From Lineus longissimus (Eukaryota; Nemertea; Pilidiophora; Heteronemertea; Lineidae): a DNA stretch of 64,000 nt. Each line of letters starts with the position of its first letter. Within the stretch, counting starts at the first letter, position 1. Below, one piece after another: positions 35,401-47,400 of this stretch. The notes under the pieces were generated by a model. The model was not told where the DNA came from. It searched no databases and saw only the letters and a list, made by a program, of their open reading frames with translations. The stretch covers positions 5,084,001-5,148,000 of the forward strand of contig NC_088308.1 in NCBI RefSeq assembly GCF_910592395.1, in the 5' to 3' direction. The translations under genes were made by a program, and so were the position numbers.

Positions 35401-38400
35401 ATAAGTTGTTGTTGTGCCCAACAGAGCTGCACGTGCACGCTGAAATTGCCTTCAAAATCATTATTTTGGAATTTCGAAAACTACAAAACAACCAGCCATT
35501 CAGTACTGATGCATCCTATCCAAAGGCTGGGATGGCTGGGTGTTGCCTTTCATGCTTGACCAAGATGGCAGTTGAGGTCACTATGCGGATGACCCTGGTA
35601 TTTTAGGATGGATTATCTAGGGACCCCCACATCTCAATCTTACCCATTTGATATTGTTTAAAGACCAACATGCGGTATCTGCTCCACTGCTCGGAATGCT
35701 CTCAGTTTGTCTTTAAACAAGCCAATTCTGGATGATTGGGAAAACATGAATTTGTCAAAAAATGTTTCTGAATGCTTTTGCCACGGTGATTAATAGCTAG
35801 CTATTCTTGCCTATTGGCTACTTCTAAACTATTTTTAGCTTAGTTCAACTATCAATTATAGGAAATTCCACAAAAACATCTAATTTACCTGATACTTGAA
35901 TAAGACTGGACGTGAGTTTGAGTTACTGATAGTGAGGCATGTTTCAACAAGGTACTAGATCGTTCTTTGACTATCGAACTGTGTTAACTGTATATTGGAA
36001 TCCCGTGCCTATCTGTTTTCATGATTTATTGTCTCAATTCATAATTAATACATTGAATCATTTCATTCGTTGAAATTAAAATCCATCTCCATGTACTGTT
36101 TTAAAATTTGGTGAACTTTAACACGTCTTTCCTTATTCTTGCAGCCTGGTGTCCGTGCCTGTCCACTAACGAAGGAAGAAATTCTTAATTACTATTATGA
36201 AGATGCGCAGACTTTGTATGAGAGCTTCCAGAGGGGCATCAAGGCTTCCAGTAAGTGCTTTAGACAAGCAAACTACTTAAACCTTGACCAACTTGGACTA
36301 TTTCGAGACAATAGGGGGGAAGCATAATGTCTCCTGAAGTAAATGTATCTATCATTTCCTTGTCTGTGCAGGTAATGGACCATGCTTGGGGACACGGGCT
36401 CCTGATGGTGGACCGTACAAGTGGAGTTCATACCAGGAGGTAAGAAAAACAATAGCATCAATGCCATTTATAATGAAAAAGTTTTCTGAATAGCCAAGGC
36501 AACCTGGGGGGTATTGGCCTACAGTGACATAGAGTTGTTGACAGTTCTCAACGGATTGTCTGTTTGTTTGCCCTGACCTTGAATATTTCACCTAGATTTG
36601 ATAAATCTCCAAAATCTTATCTTGTTTGTTATCTATTTATTTTGGCAGATATGTAAGGTTATGGCATTGTTGTTTTCATGAAACCATTGAAAAGTAATTT
36701 CTTTAGGTTTAAAATTGTTTTTCGACACCATTTGAGCTAGATGCGTGTTCATGCAATTCAAACCATTGTTCATGCAATTCAAACCATTGTTGAGTATTTA
36801 CCAGTTAGCTGGCCATGACTATTGACGGTCCAAGCTGCAGCTCCTCAGCACTTAGATTAACCTAGCCTGGGTTGAGAGAAGCAAGGTGGGACAAGGGTTA
36901 AGTGTCTGGCTCAAGGATTCAGATGAAACTGTTCTGCTACTTCCAAGAGTTGACCCTTGACCACCAGAGTATGAGCCAAATGATCTGCCATGGATCTCTC
37001 ACAGATATCTTGATATCAAAATTTTAGCCTGAAGCTCTAAGCACTATGCCATGGATCTCTCACAAATATTCTAATCAAAGTTGTTTATATCAATTTGAGT
37101 GTGGAACACATGTACAACACATTGAAATCACACACAACTTTTAATGGCCAACGTAGTGTATGTCTCGTCTGCTGCGTATAAAGCAACTAACAGGTGTTCT
37201 GATTTGAGAGTACTCAAAGATGCCACGTGCGTGTTCTGTAATGGGGTTTTCACTAGAATCAATAATGATAACCTAGCGAATGATTGGTACTGCCATCTGA
37301 GCGTAATAGTCTGTGGCTATAATAGTTGTTATCTGGCTGCAATTTCCCACTGACATGGGAAGTTGGTGATTCCAAATTACTTGTTAGTGTCTTGGTGGAC
37401 TTCACACCGAAGACAGTTTATGGTCATTCTGAAGCAAGCCCCCTGACAGGGATTAATGGCTTTACATGAGGATATCATAAACCTTCTAGCTGACTTGTAT
37501 TATTCATTAATTGTCAAAAGGCGACATTTACGAATCTAAAAAATGAATGACGAATTCTTTGATTTAATTTCCAGATAGCAGATCGGGTGCATGCGTTCGG
37601 ATCAGGTTTACTGGAGAAGGGGCTGTCAGCTAACACAGAGTCCCTTATTGGTTTATACTCCATCAATAGGGAAGAGGTCAGTGTTATCTTGTAACTGTTC
37701 TCTTCATAGAGATGTGCCAAATTCCTTGATTCTACATAGAAACTTTGAATTTTATAACTGATTCAAATGTTCAATATCTCAATCTGTCCAAGAGTTGAGT
37801 TTAGCTTCTGGAGTAACTCTTTTACTAGGAATCCCTGAATTCTCAAAGCGCTTCAGCATCCTGTAGTATTCAAGGTGAAGGAGGGTGGTCATACAGGTAC
37901 AGACTGCATCACTTTAACCCTTCAAATCTAACTCGGACAGCACAGGAATAGCACTCTAACTACAATGCCGCTTTAAATTATTTCAAATAAGAAATTCGAT
38001 TTGCAAAGTACGTTGCCTGTCTGTTTCAGTGGGTGGTGGCTGAACAAGCCTGCAACAGGTATTCCATGGTGGTCGTCCCCCTTTATGACACACTCGGAAA
38101 TGATGCCTGCGCTTACATCATCAACCAAAGTAAGTACTGTCTTGAGCAAAAATCAAAACCAGTAGGTCTGTGACCAGTTAATTTGACTATCCTGCCTAAG
38201 TAGGTGATATAATTTGGCCACGGCAGCAGCCCTCAGAAGTGGTGCGTATGCCTTGGATCACTCTCAGTGATAAGGTTTTGCTACTGCAAGGACCTCTCTG
38301 TGGAATAAGCTGCCCTGTTATACCTGGACAGCCGTAAATTATCCTAGCTTAAAAACCATTCTAAAACAACATCTTCCAGAAGATTAATTATGGCTTATTG

Positions 38401-41400
38401 TAAAACTCCCTAGAATAGTCATTCCTTTCTAATTTGGGCACTATACACGTTCTTGATAGATTGATACCCATTTTTAATCTGACATCAGTTCTTTCATATG
38501 ACACCAAATGAAGTGATATCTAGTATAATTAAGTAGGATCCCCTAATGCTGATAATCAAATGTCACCTGTTTAGAGTTATGATTATTTGATGGCCTTTTC
38601 AGCTGAAATGACAACTGTCGTCTGCGACAAAGCAGCAAAGGCCCAACTGCTTTTGGATGGCGCTGAAAAAATGCCATCTCTGAAACGCATCATCATTATG
38701 GACGACATCTCGAATAATAACCAGGAGACAGCCAGTAAACATGGCATCGAAGTGGTGTCATTTACACAGATAGAGGAGGTCGGGAAGGAGAACCTGAAGG
38801 AAGCTGTGGTGAGTGCACCTGCCATTTCATCAATTATATTTTCACTCCATAGAGGTTTTGGTGAGATAACGATAACCTCTTGGGTTGGTAAAAATGAGTT
38901 GAAAGCAGAGTCTCGGAGGACAATGCCTAGATATGTCAAGTTACAGGTGCCTCTCTGTCAGCATTATCTCTCGCCAAACACTGTACGATAGGAGCTGTCA
39001 TTTCACCCAAAACCTAACTTGACTGCTACCTCGGTTTTGCCTACATTTTAGCTCCACTTCCGTGTTGTTAGGTTAGACAACAAATACCTCAAGTTTGGTA
39101 TCAGTTCCTTAAACCAGGCAAGTCACATAATTCTCAGTGATCTGGGCAAAGAGATCTATGCAATAAAGGTTAGGTGGAGATCTTTGAAGCAGTTGTTGGT
39201 AAGTTTCATGGTTAAATACACGTTTGATTTCTATTTCAGCCACCCAAACCAGAGGACCTCTGCACCATATCATACACAAGTGGAACAACCGGAGATCCAA
39301 AGGGGGTCATGCTAAGTCATCGTGCCATGGTTGCCAATGTATCCTCCATATTCAAAATCTGTGGGGTAGGTTTATTTGAGTCTCTAAACTGGATAGTGAA
39401 AACCACCAAAGGGCATTCCGGGAAGTGTAACCCTGGTCCATTTTCAATAGTCCACCAGACACAATTTTAAAAGATTTCAGTTTTTCACAGTTATTCATTG
39501 ATCTGTTAAACGTTTGTGTTGGACGGAATTCACTTTTTGAAACACACCCTTATCAGGTTTCTTTCCTTCTTTCAGGTGTTATTTGATTGCACCCCAGACC
39601 AGACCCATATATCATACCTGCCATTAGCCCACATGTTTGAAAGGTGTTGCGAGGTATGTTTCACTTCTGCTATACTCCTTTGAGAAATTTGAATCGGTGC
39701 TGCTGTCAACCGAACAAAATGTTCAAATTTTGTATTTAGCATCAATACTTCATTACTGTTCAGTGTAATACCTCAGTTGCTTATCAGCACATGTGCGTAA
39801 CCGAATACGAAATCTGGAAATTGTGTTCCGACTTCTGTGGACTCTGTTGATTCAAAGTCCTCAAAGAAGTATTGCATAAAGTTTTGATGACTCGATTTTC
39901 AAATGAAAACTGGTTCTTAAATTACCGAATTCGGCCGAGGTTTGTGCATTCGGGTGGTCAGTTGGACAGCGTCTTCTTAATCTTTCTGCTTCAGAGAATC
40001 TAAGAAAGGTTTGGCTGCTAAACTCTCTGTTTTGTTTTCAGACCTTTATGTTAATGAGTGGATGCCGGATAGGGTTCTTCCGAGGAGATGTCAGAAAGTT
40101 GCCAGATGACATAATGGCGCTGAAACCGACCATGTTTGTGACCGTACCGAGGCTGCTGAACAGACTGTATGATAAGGTGTGTGGAGTGTACTGCGGACTG
40201 ATCATGGTGTTCATCTCTCAGTGCGAGGGTTGTGGCTTCATACGGGTCCAGATCACTGATCAGTAGAGTACAGAACCTCCCAAAGTAGATGCATCTCTAT
40301 TAAAGACAACCTCTCTATTAACATTTTGTTCATAGGGCTGGTCATGTTCCTGTATGTGTCTGCATCATGCCAGTACCTCTTTAGATGGATAAACCAATGA
40401 TACTTTCTGTTGAACACATCTGTGTGATGGGTCTCTTGCCTTGGCTTAGATGAGTTGTAATGTGAAATAAACCACCAAATTCACAAAGTTATTAGATATC
40501 ATGGAGCATTTATTTGTTTTCCTACAGGCAATGCATACTGCTGCTTCAAGTTGGATCAAGAGAAATGTATTAAATTTGGCAATCAGTCGAAAGGAAGCTG
40601 AATTAAAAAGGTAAAGAAACGATTTCATATGATCAGACTCCCGAGTCTAGACCTTTTGGTGTTAGTCAGTTATTCAAATGTAGGCAAGTAGATTGGATTA
40701 GCTTATCAGTGACAGATAGGGATGGACTTTCTGGATTGACGGAATTGGTAAGAAAATCAGAGACACTTTGTATACTCTACTATAGTTATTTTTCTTCCTT
40801 TTAGGGGTATAAGTAGGCGTGACAGTATATGGGACAAATTAGTATTCGGCAAAATCCAGGAGAGCATGGGAGGCAACGTGAAACTTGTCCTGACGGGTTC
40901 AGCGCCGCTGTCGGATAAAGTGCTAACATTCTGTCGTGTTGCCTTTGGTTGTCCAGTGAGTATACATGAACACTTTGACTTATGCTACATTTACTCTTGC
41001 GTGAATGAATAAAGGGATTTTCCGATCATGACTTGTGAGCATTTTGCCTGTCGCTTTGGTTCTGCGCAAGTTGAGCTCATTGGCCTGGTGACAACACTGT
41101 CTAAAATAGGTGTCTCTTGGCCTAATGCCTAAATCAGTCACAAACTGCATTACTTGTTAGAAATGTTAGAACCACCAGAGCTTTTTGCTCAATGAGACAT
41201 ATCTCAGCTTAAGACAACTTGATGTCATGCAGATATGACACCACAGTTGCCAAGACATGAATTTGTTCATAACAATCAACATTACCCACAAGCTGGCCCT
41301 CAGGTGTAGGCTCTATGAAATATACTGCAACTAAAACGACATTCTTGGGCATTTATCATTGTCATTGAAGCTAACTGTTCTGTCAGGTATAAGAATTCTT

Positions 41401-44400
41401 TGCTGCTTTTTGCAGGTTATGGAAGGCTATGGGCAGACAGAGTGTACTGCTGGTGTCTCGTGTACTATCCCTGGTGAATCAGAACCAGGTAGGTCCAACC
41501 AAACCTTAAAGGGATACCCCTTTGGTGTTCATTGTATTCTTAGTGGCTCAGGAAAATAGAAATCGACAATGGCCTAGTGCAGTTATTATGCAGGAAAATG
41601 GTATTTATTGGTTTACCTAGCTGCCTACCCATGGCATTGTTGAAATGTGCAACAAACTGATCTCTTGGGGTAAAGCATTTTATCCAATGCTTGTTGCAGG
41701 CATCTGCAATGACCACTACAAACAAGTGATTTTTGTTGCATGCGATCATGATTGGAGGTCACAGCGATAACAATTGCTCGTTTGCAGGGAACTTTAGTGC
41801 TGTAGTTAATGCTTCTTCCCATCTTATTCTTATTCAGGTCATGTTGGTTGTCCTCTTCCATGCTGTCACATCAAGTTGATAGATGTACCCGAGATGGAAT
41901 ATTTTGCCAAGGATGACAAAGGCGAAGTAAGAACAGACGTTTGGGGGTGATGTATTGTTGGCTCCTATTCCGAACATTGTAGGGTTAATACCCAACAAGA
42001 TAACAGACTCAAAGGGTGATGTGGACTCTCAACCCAAATGTTGTAGTTTTCACACCTGACAAAGACACATCACTTGTATGTGACCGTGGGCAGGTCACTT
42101 TACTCGAGTGAACAAAATGAGTTTTGAGTATCTTGTGATGGACTCCACTGCCCAGGCTGTGAGGTTGCCAATCTCCAGGCTGTAGTTGCCCTCATTGGGA
42201 TCCACCCATAATCTTACTTGATTCTGAAAACTCTTGTTTTGTAGATATGTGTGAAGGGCAGCAGTAATTTTATGGGGTACTACAAGGATCCAGAACGTAC
42301 TGCAGAAGCCTTTGATGAAGATGGTTGGATTCGCACTGGGGACATAGGAACCTGGCTTTGGGTAAGAGATGTAATTGCTGACATAAGTGTTAGATTACAA
42401 AAAGGGGTAACCGAATTCAAGCTGATGAGAATCTTGCATTGTGCCAGCATCACATTGAATAATCTCTTCCATGAATCATAGCCACTATATGCATGGTGTA
42501 TATCTTCTTTTGGGTCATCAAACTAGGGTGTTAATGAGAGAGCTCCTGTTCTTGAAGGAACCACTTGCATCAGACTTTTAGAAATGGTCCTAGGGAGACC
42601 AGTGGTGTAGTGGTTACAGTGACGGGCTCGGAATCAATGGTCGTGGGTTTTTAGTCTTGGAAGAATCCGTGCTGTATTGTCTTACTGTCCTTGAGCAAGA
42701 TCAACATCTACACAGAATCTGAATGAGTATTTTAACGCCCTTCACACTTCCAACCATTCACACAATCTCTCAACACATAATCGTTTGACTTCTATTAAAG
42801 CTGTTTCATGCTCTTTTATTTATCTCATTTACACTTCTCAGCAGAGGTAAGGCAAAATTATAAAGACTCGTGATATTGTCACTTGAAACAATTTTCATCA
42901 ATTCAAGTTTTAACAAATCCAGCTCATCAATTCAGTCAATGGAAATAATGAACAGATTTTTTATTACGAATAACATATCATCTGAATGGTGAAGCTTCAT
43001 ATTTAATGCTAACGTGATAGATAGTATTCTTGTGTCTTTTATGCATGTTATCTTGAAGTCTTTCGTTGTCATGTTAATTTCTCAAATACATGGTTGGTAG
43101 AGTTGTATACAAGTATTATTGCACTCTGGATGCATGATGTTTTCACACCATTACCCTGTAACAATTGTTTCAGACATCATTGGCTCACCTGTGAGCCTTT
43201 ACATAATCACGCAGTGTCCGTCATCGTCGTCGTTGTTAGACATGGGTGGCACGTTTTGTAACTCTAACTTGGTACACATGTACCCCTAGGTGACCGCTAC
43301 TCAGAGACCGAATCGCGGCCTCATATGATACACGGTTTTGCCACCAGGGTGCCAGAGGTCAAAAATGGAAAAATTGTGATCCTTGATGCTCGCATTATTG
43401 CATTTCCTTATTTAACTATGATAATGATAATAATAATGATAATAATAATAATAATATAATAATAATAATAATAAACTTTTATTAATGATTAAGGCCATCG
43501 GCCCCTTACGATAATACAAATTATTATATCAAACAATACAACTCAAGATGACAAAACAAAGTAATACAATTAGAATTCGAGTCTCCTATCCCTACTCTTG
43601 TATAGAAAAACTGACAAATTACACAAGGTTTCTGCACACTAACTATTCATTGAGGAGACAAAGGAATACATCCTTGGCACGGAGAAAGGTAACAATCTGG
43701 TACGAAAATATTGCAAAAATACACATACATTCAAAACATGAACTCGCTCTCGGCAAGAGCTTGCGGCGGTGAAGTGCAGGAAGTAAAAATGACAAGTTGG
43801 TGAAATGGGGAGGGTTTTTATGCACAGATTGAAAATGCATTGACTTGGTGAATGTTCAATGGAGTATGGCATTTAATAGGAGAAGCTTCCCGTTCACTTT
43901 TACAGTAGAAACCATGAAATCAAAAAAGGAATGTTTGTGGAAATGAGCTGTTTTTGATAAAAAACATTTGATGTTGGGAAAATAGATGTGTTTACATGGT
44001 TGAAGGGAAGTGAAGGAGCAGACTGCTCTACAGTGGAGTCTGTCATTCACAATAATCACTGGCACCCTGGCTACTGAACGATTGGAAGCTCATGTTGCTA
44101 CCAAGTGTGACATGACTGCGTATTCTAACTGTGAAGATGCTCCACCATAGATCTCATCTTTCTGATGAGACGTCCAGAAATAGAGCCAGGATCCTCACTG
44201 TCCATGTCATCTGTATCAGGTTTAAAAAAAGTGGTATGCTTCTTAACTGCTAGGACTCTCCAGGTCAGGTGACCTCAGACACTGATTTCGGTCCGATCTG
44301 ATTCTTGACTTAGCCATCAGCAGGCCAAAAGTGAAAACCTAAAAAGTGTGATATCTCTCATAAGTGAATCGTTTTCAATAATATTTTTATGGTATGTATT

Positions 44401-47400
44401 CCGAGGTGTAAATGGTGTAAATTGGCTGTGAGTGTAAGTATGGCACATTTCTTAACCGCAAAAGCTATTAACCTAAAATTTGGTACACATGACTCCCTAC
44501 GTCAGATAACCTCTGACAACGAATTCCAGTCCGATCTAATTCTCGACTTCAAAACTGAAAAGGTAAAAAGTGCAATATCTTATCAATTACTCGTTTTCAT
44601 AGTAAAGGTTACGGTAGGTACTCCTTCTTGCAACTGCGTAGCAAATAATTCATGTCTAGGTCCCACAGTCTGTACAATACCGCAGTGTCCGGCGTCTGTC
44701 GCTCCTGTCATCATAGTCGCCGTAGTCGTCAGTCGTCAGTCATCCGTCATCGTCTGTCGTCGTTCGTTGTCATCTGTATCCTGTTTCAAAAGCCGTGGCA
44801 CATTTCTTAACTGCTAATGTAGTAAGTCTATGAACTTGAAACCTTGTACACAGGCCCCTCCAGATCAGATGACCTCAGACACTTATTTCGGTCCAATCTA
44901 ATTCTTGACTTAGCCATCAGCAGGCAAAAAGTGAAAACCTAAAAAGTTGTGATATCTCTCTTATAAGTGAATCATTTTCGATAATATTTCCTAGCAAGGA
45001 TACATCACATATCATATGGGTTATTAATTTGACCTACTTTTCAAGGTCACGTAGGTCAAATGGTGTAAATTGGCTGTTTGAGTGTAAATATGGCACATTT
45101 CTTAACCGCTAAAGCTATGAACCTGAAATTTGGTGCACATGACTCCCCACGTCAGAAAACCACGGACAATGAATTCCGGTCCGATCTAATTCTTGACTTC
45201 AAAACTGAAAAGGTAAAAAGTGCAATATCTCTGCATGAATTCTTAACCACCAAATATCTAGCGAAATACAACTACTTGTGATGCATTACTGAAAAATGTG
45301 AAAAAGATTGAAAGAATCTCACTGAAAAGCTTTTGTTATAGTTTATTAATCGAGTTTAGAAAAGGGTCTAAAGTTTGATATGAGGCAACGCTACTGATCC
45401 ACCTACATGTATCAAATTGGCTCCAATGTCATCATCATTGTGTGGCATTGATTCCTCTCTCTTCACTGATGTAGTTCTATGGGGTCCTGAACTCTTGCGA
45501 AATGTAGAGACTGGACCTGATCAACACTTCAGGAGTATAAATCAGTAAGTACAACTTTCAAACGGACTAAAACACTGGAAGATAAAAAAAGAAGAATTAT
45601 AATTTTTTACCAATTTGGTGGGAAAAGTGCATAATTCTACCAAAAAGAACAAAAGAAACATTCGTCCGAACTTTACAATCCCCGATTGACGTAACCCTGC
45701 AGAACAACTCAACATGTAGTAACAATAAACAAGCCTGCCAACCCCATTGGTTGATAGGTGACATGACACTGAAACTCGTTTTAGTCCTTCTGTTGTCCCT
45801 CGTGGCTAGTTTTGAAGTGCCTATGTCTTACGGTTACAAAACGTGCACCAGGTTGACGGATGGAAGGACAGACACCATTCTGTGGTGATGGATGGAAGGA
45901 CAGACACCATTCTGTGTTGACGGATGGAAGGACAGACACCATTCTGAATAGTTATCGTGCAAAATTTTTTGTCAAGGTCATTTCTTTTGCTGTTCTTCCT
46001 CATTGCCAGATTTGCTGTGCCTGTGTCTTACAGTTTCAGAATGTGCACCATGTTGACAGATGGAAAGACAGACGCCATTGTGTGTTGACGGGATTCTGCG
46101 TTGACGGATGGAAGGACTGACACCATTCTGAAAAGATATTGTGCTAAAGAGAAACATGCACCATGATGACGGATGGAAGGACAGACACCATTCTGAATAG
46201 TTATCGTGCTAAAATTTTTGTCAGGGTCGTTTCCTTGGCTGTTCCTCCTCATGGCCAGATATGAAGTGCCTAGGCCCATTGGTTGATAGATGATTTCTTG
46301 CTTAATCAACACCTGAACTCATTTTAGTCCCTCTGACGTCACAATCCCGATTGCGGCCATACTGCGAATAACTGGGACAATGGGCGATCAAGTGGGACAT
46401 GGAATTCCATTCCCAAAATTAGCAAGTCCTGACAAGCTTATAGACAAAACGTATAAAGTGCAAAATACCAAGACAAGGGTTTCCTCAAGAAACATGCAGT
46501 AAGACTCACATCGATCTTAAGTCAACAACGACAAGAGAGTCCTTCCTCTCCTGGAATACGCTCCAATACCTTGGTATCCCTACCACAAGAAAGACCTGGG
46601 CTGTCCTGTGTCAGGACGTTATGCAGTGGACATAATCTGTTCTGATCAGAGGATTGCGGCTGCGTTTCCTGTGTCAGACAGTGAAACCACATTCGACTCA
46701 CTATCTGCTCTATTAGAGAACTGCTCTGGTTGCCAGACTGGCCCAGAGGATTGCGGCTGGGTTTCCTGTGTCAGACAGCGGAACCACATTCGACTCACTA
46801 TCTGCTCTGTTAGAGAACTACTCTGATCAGACAATTAAAACCTGATCACTTGTGTCAGATGGCCAACCAAAGCATAGCATACATATTCTGATAAGAATAC
46901 TGACCATTAAAAACATTGATAAAGATTCGAAGTGCCTAGGCCTGTCAAAGACCTCCAAGACAAGGATCAAGGTCTTGTGTTTATAAGTTACCATTGTATG
47001 CCTTAGAGGTGGCGAAATGATACTGTTTAGACAAGAAGTCTCTCCAAATGCCTCATAGAAGCCGAGGGATTAAAATCTTGTCTTTATTGGCTAACGAGTG
47101 CTTACCCTTTCCAAAGACATCCTTTCGGGAATCGTAATTCCCACGGGGGTGACTGGCTCTTCCACCCTTCCCCCACTCCCCCCGTGCGAACGTATCATTG
47201 GATAAAGCCAGGTCCTTGAGATCGTGGTGGAATGTCAAAAAAAATTGCAAGCAAATGCCAGGGAGACCACTATCTGACATCCATAACAGCTTACCTCCCT
47301 CTTTAGCTAGTTACAGTTGGTGTGACACAACAGGCGAGTATAGTGGTTGCCATATTGATTGATTTATAACATCATTTGAAATATATCCCATCAAGAAAAT

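Larger units (their letters stand above)
32485..36144. other. ACSL first-intron region
   Basis: Apart from exon B, no coding sequence. Contains interspersed repeat scraps (32700-32900) and a probable SINE remnant on the minus strand (34800-34966). Confidence 0.6.
43173..45260. repeat. Nested dispersed repeat block (GTCATCGTC-rich)
   Basis: Contains CACCTGTGAGCCTTTACATA, GTCCGTCATCGTCGTCGTTG and TTGGTACACATGTACCCC words. A block with GACTTAGCCATCAGCAGG occurs at about 44300 and 44905. Another, with GACTTCAAAACTGAAAAGGT, occurs at about 44545 and 45195. These duplications (offsets about 600-650 bp) explain the similar short open frames at 44389 and 45078. An (AAT)n tract lies at 43420-43475. 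Such arrays are common in marine invertebrate introns. Confidence 0.65.

Noticed and set aside
44389-44817. 142-codon plus-strand frame
   Set aside because: Lies wholly in a duplicated GTC-rich repeat block with a low-complexity tail; not a gene.
47160-47240. U1 snRNA copy inside the macrosatellite
   Set aside because: Only short scattered similarity; the essential 5' ACTTACCTG and the Sm-site layout are absent.
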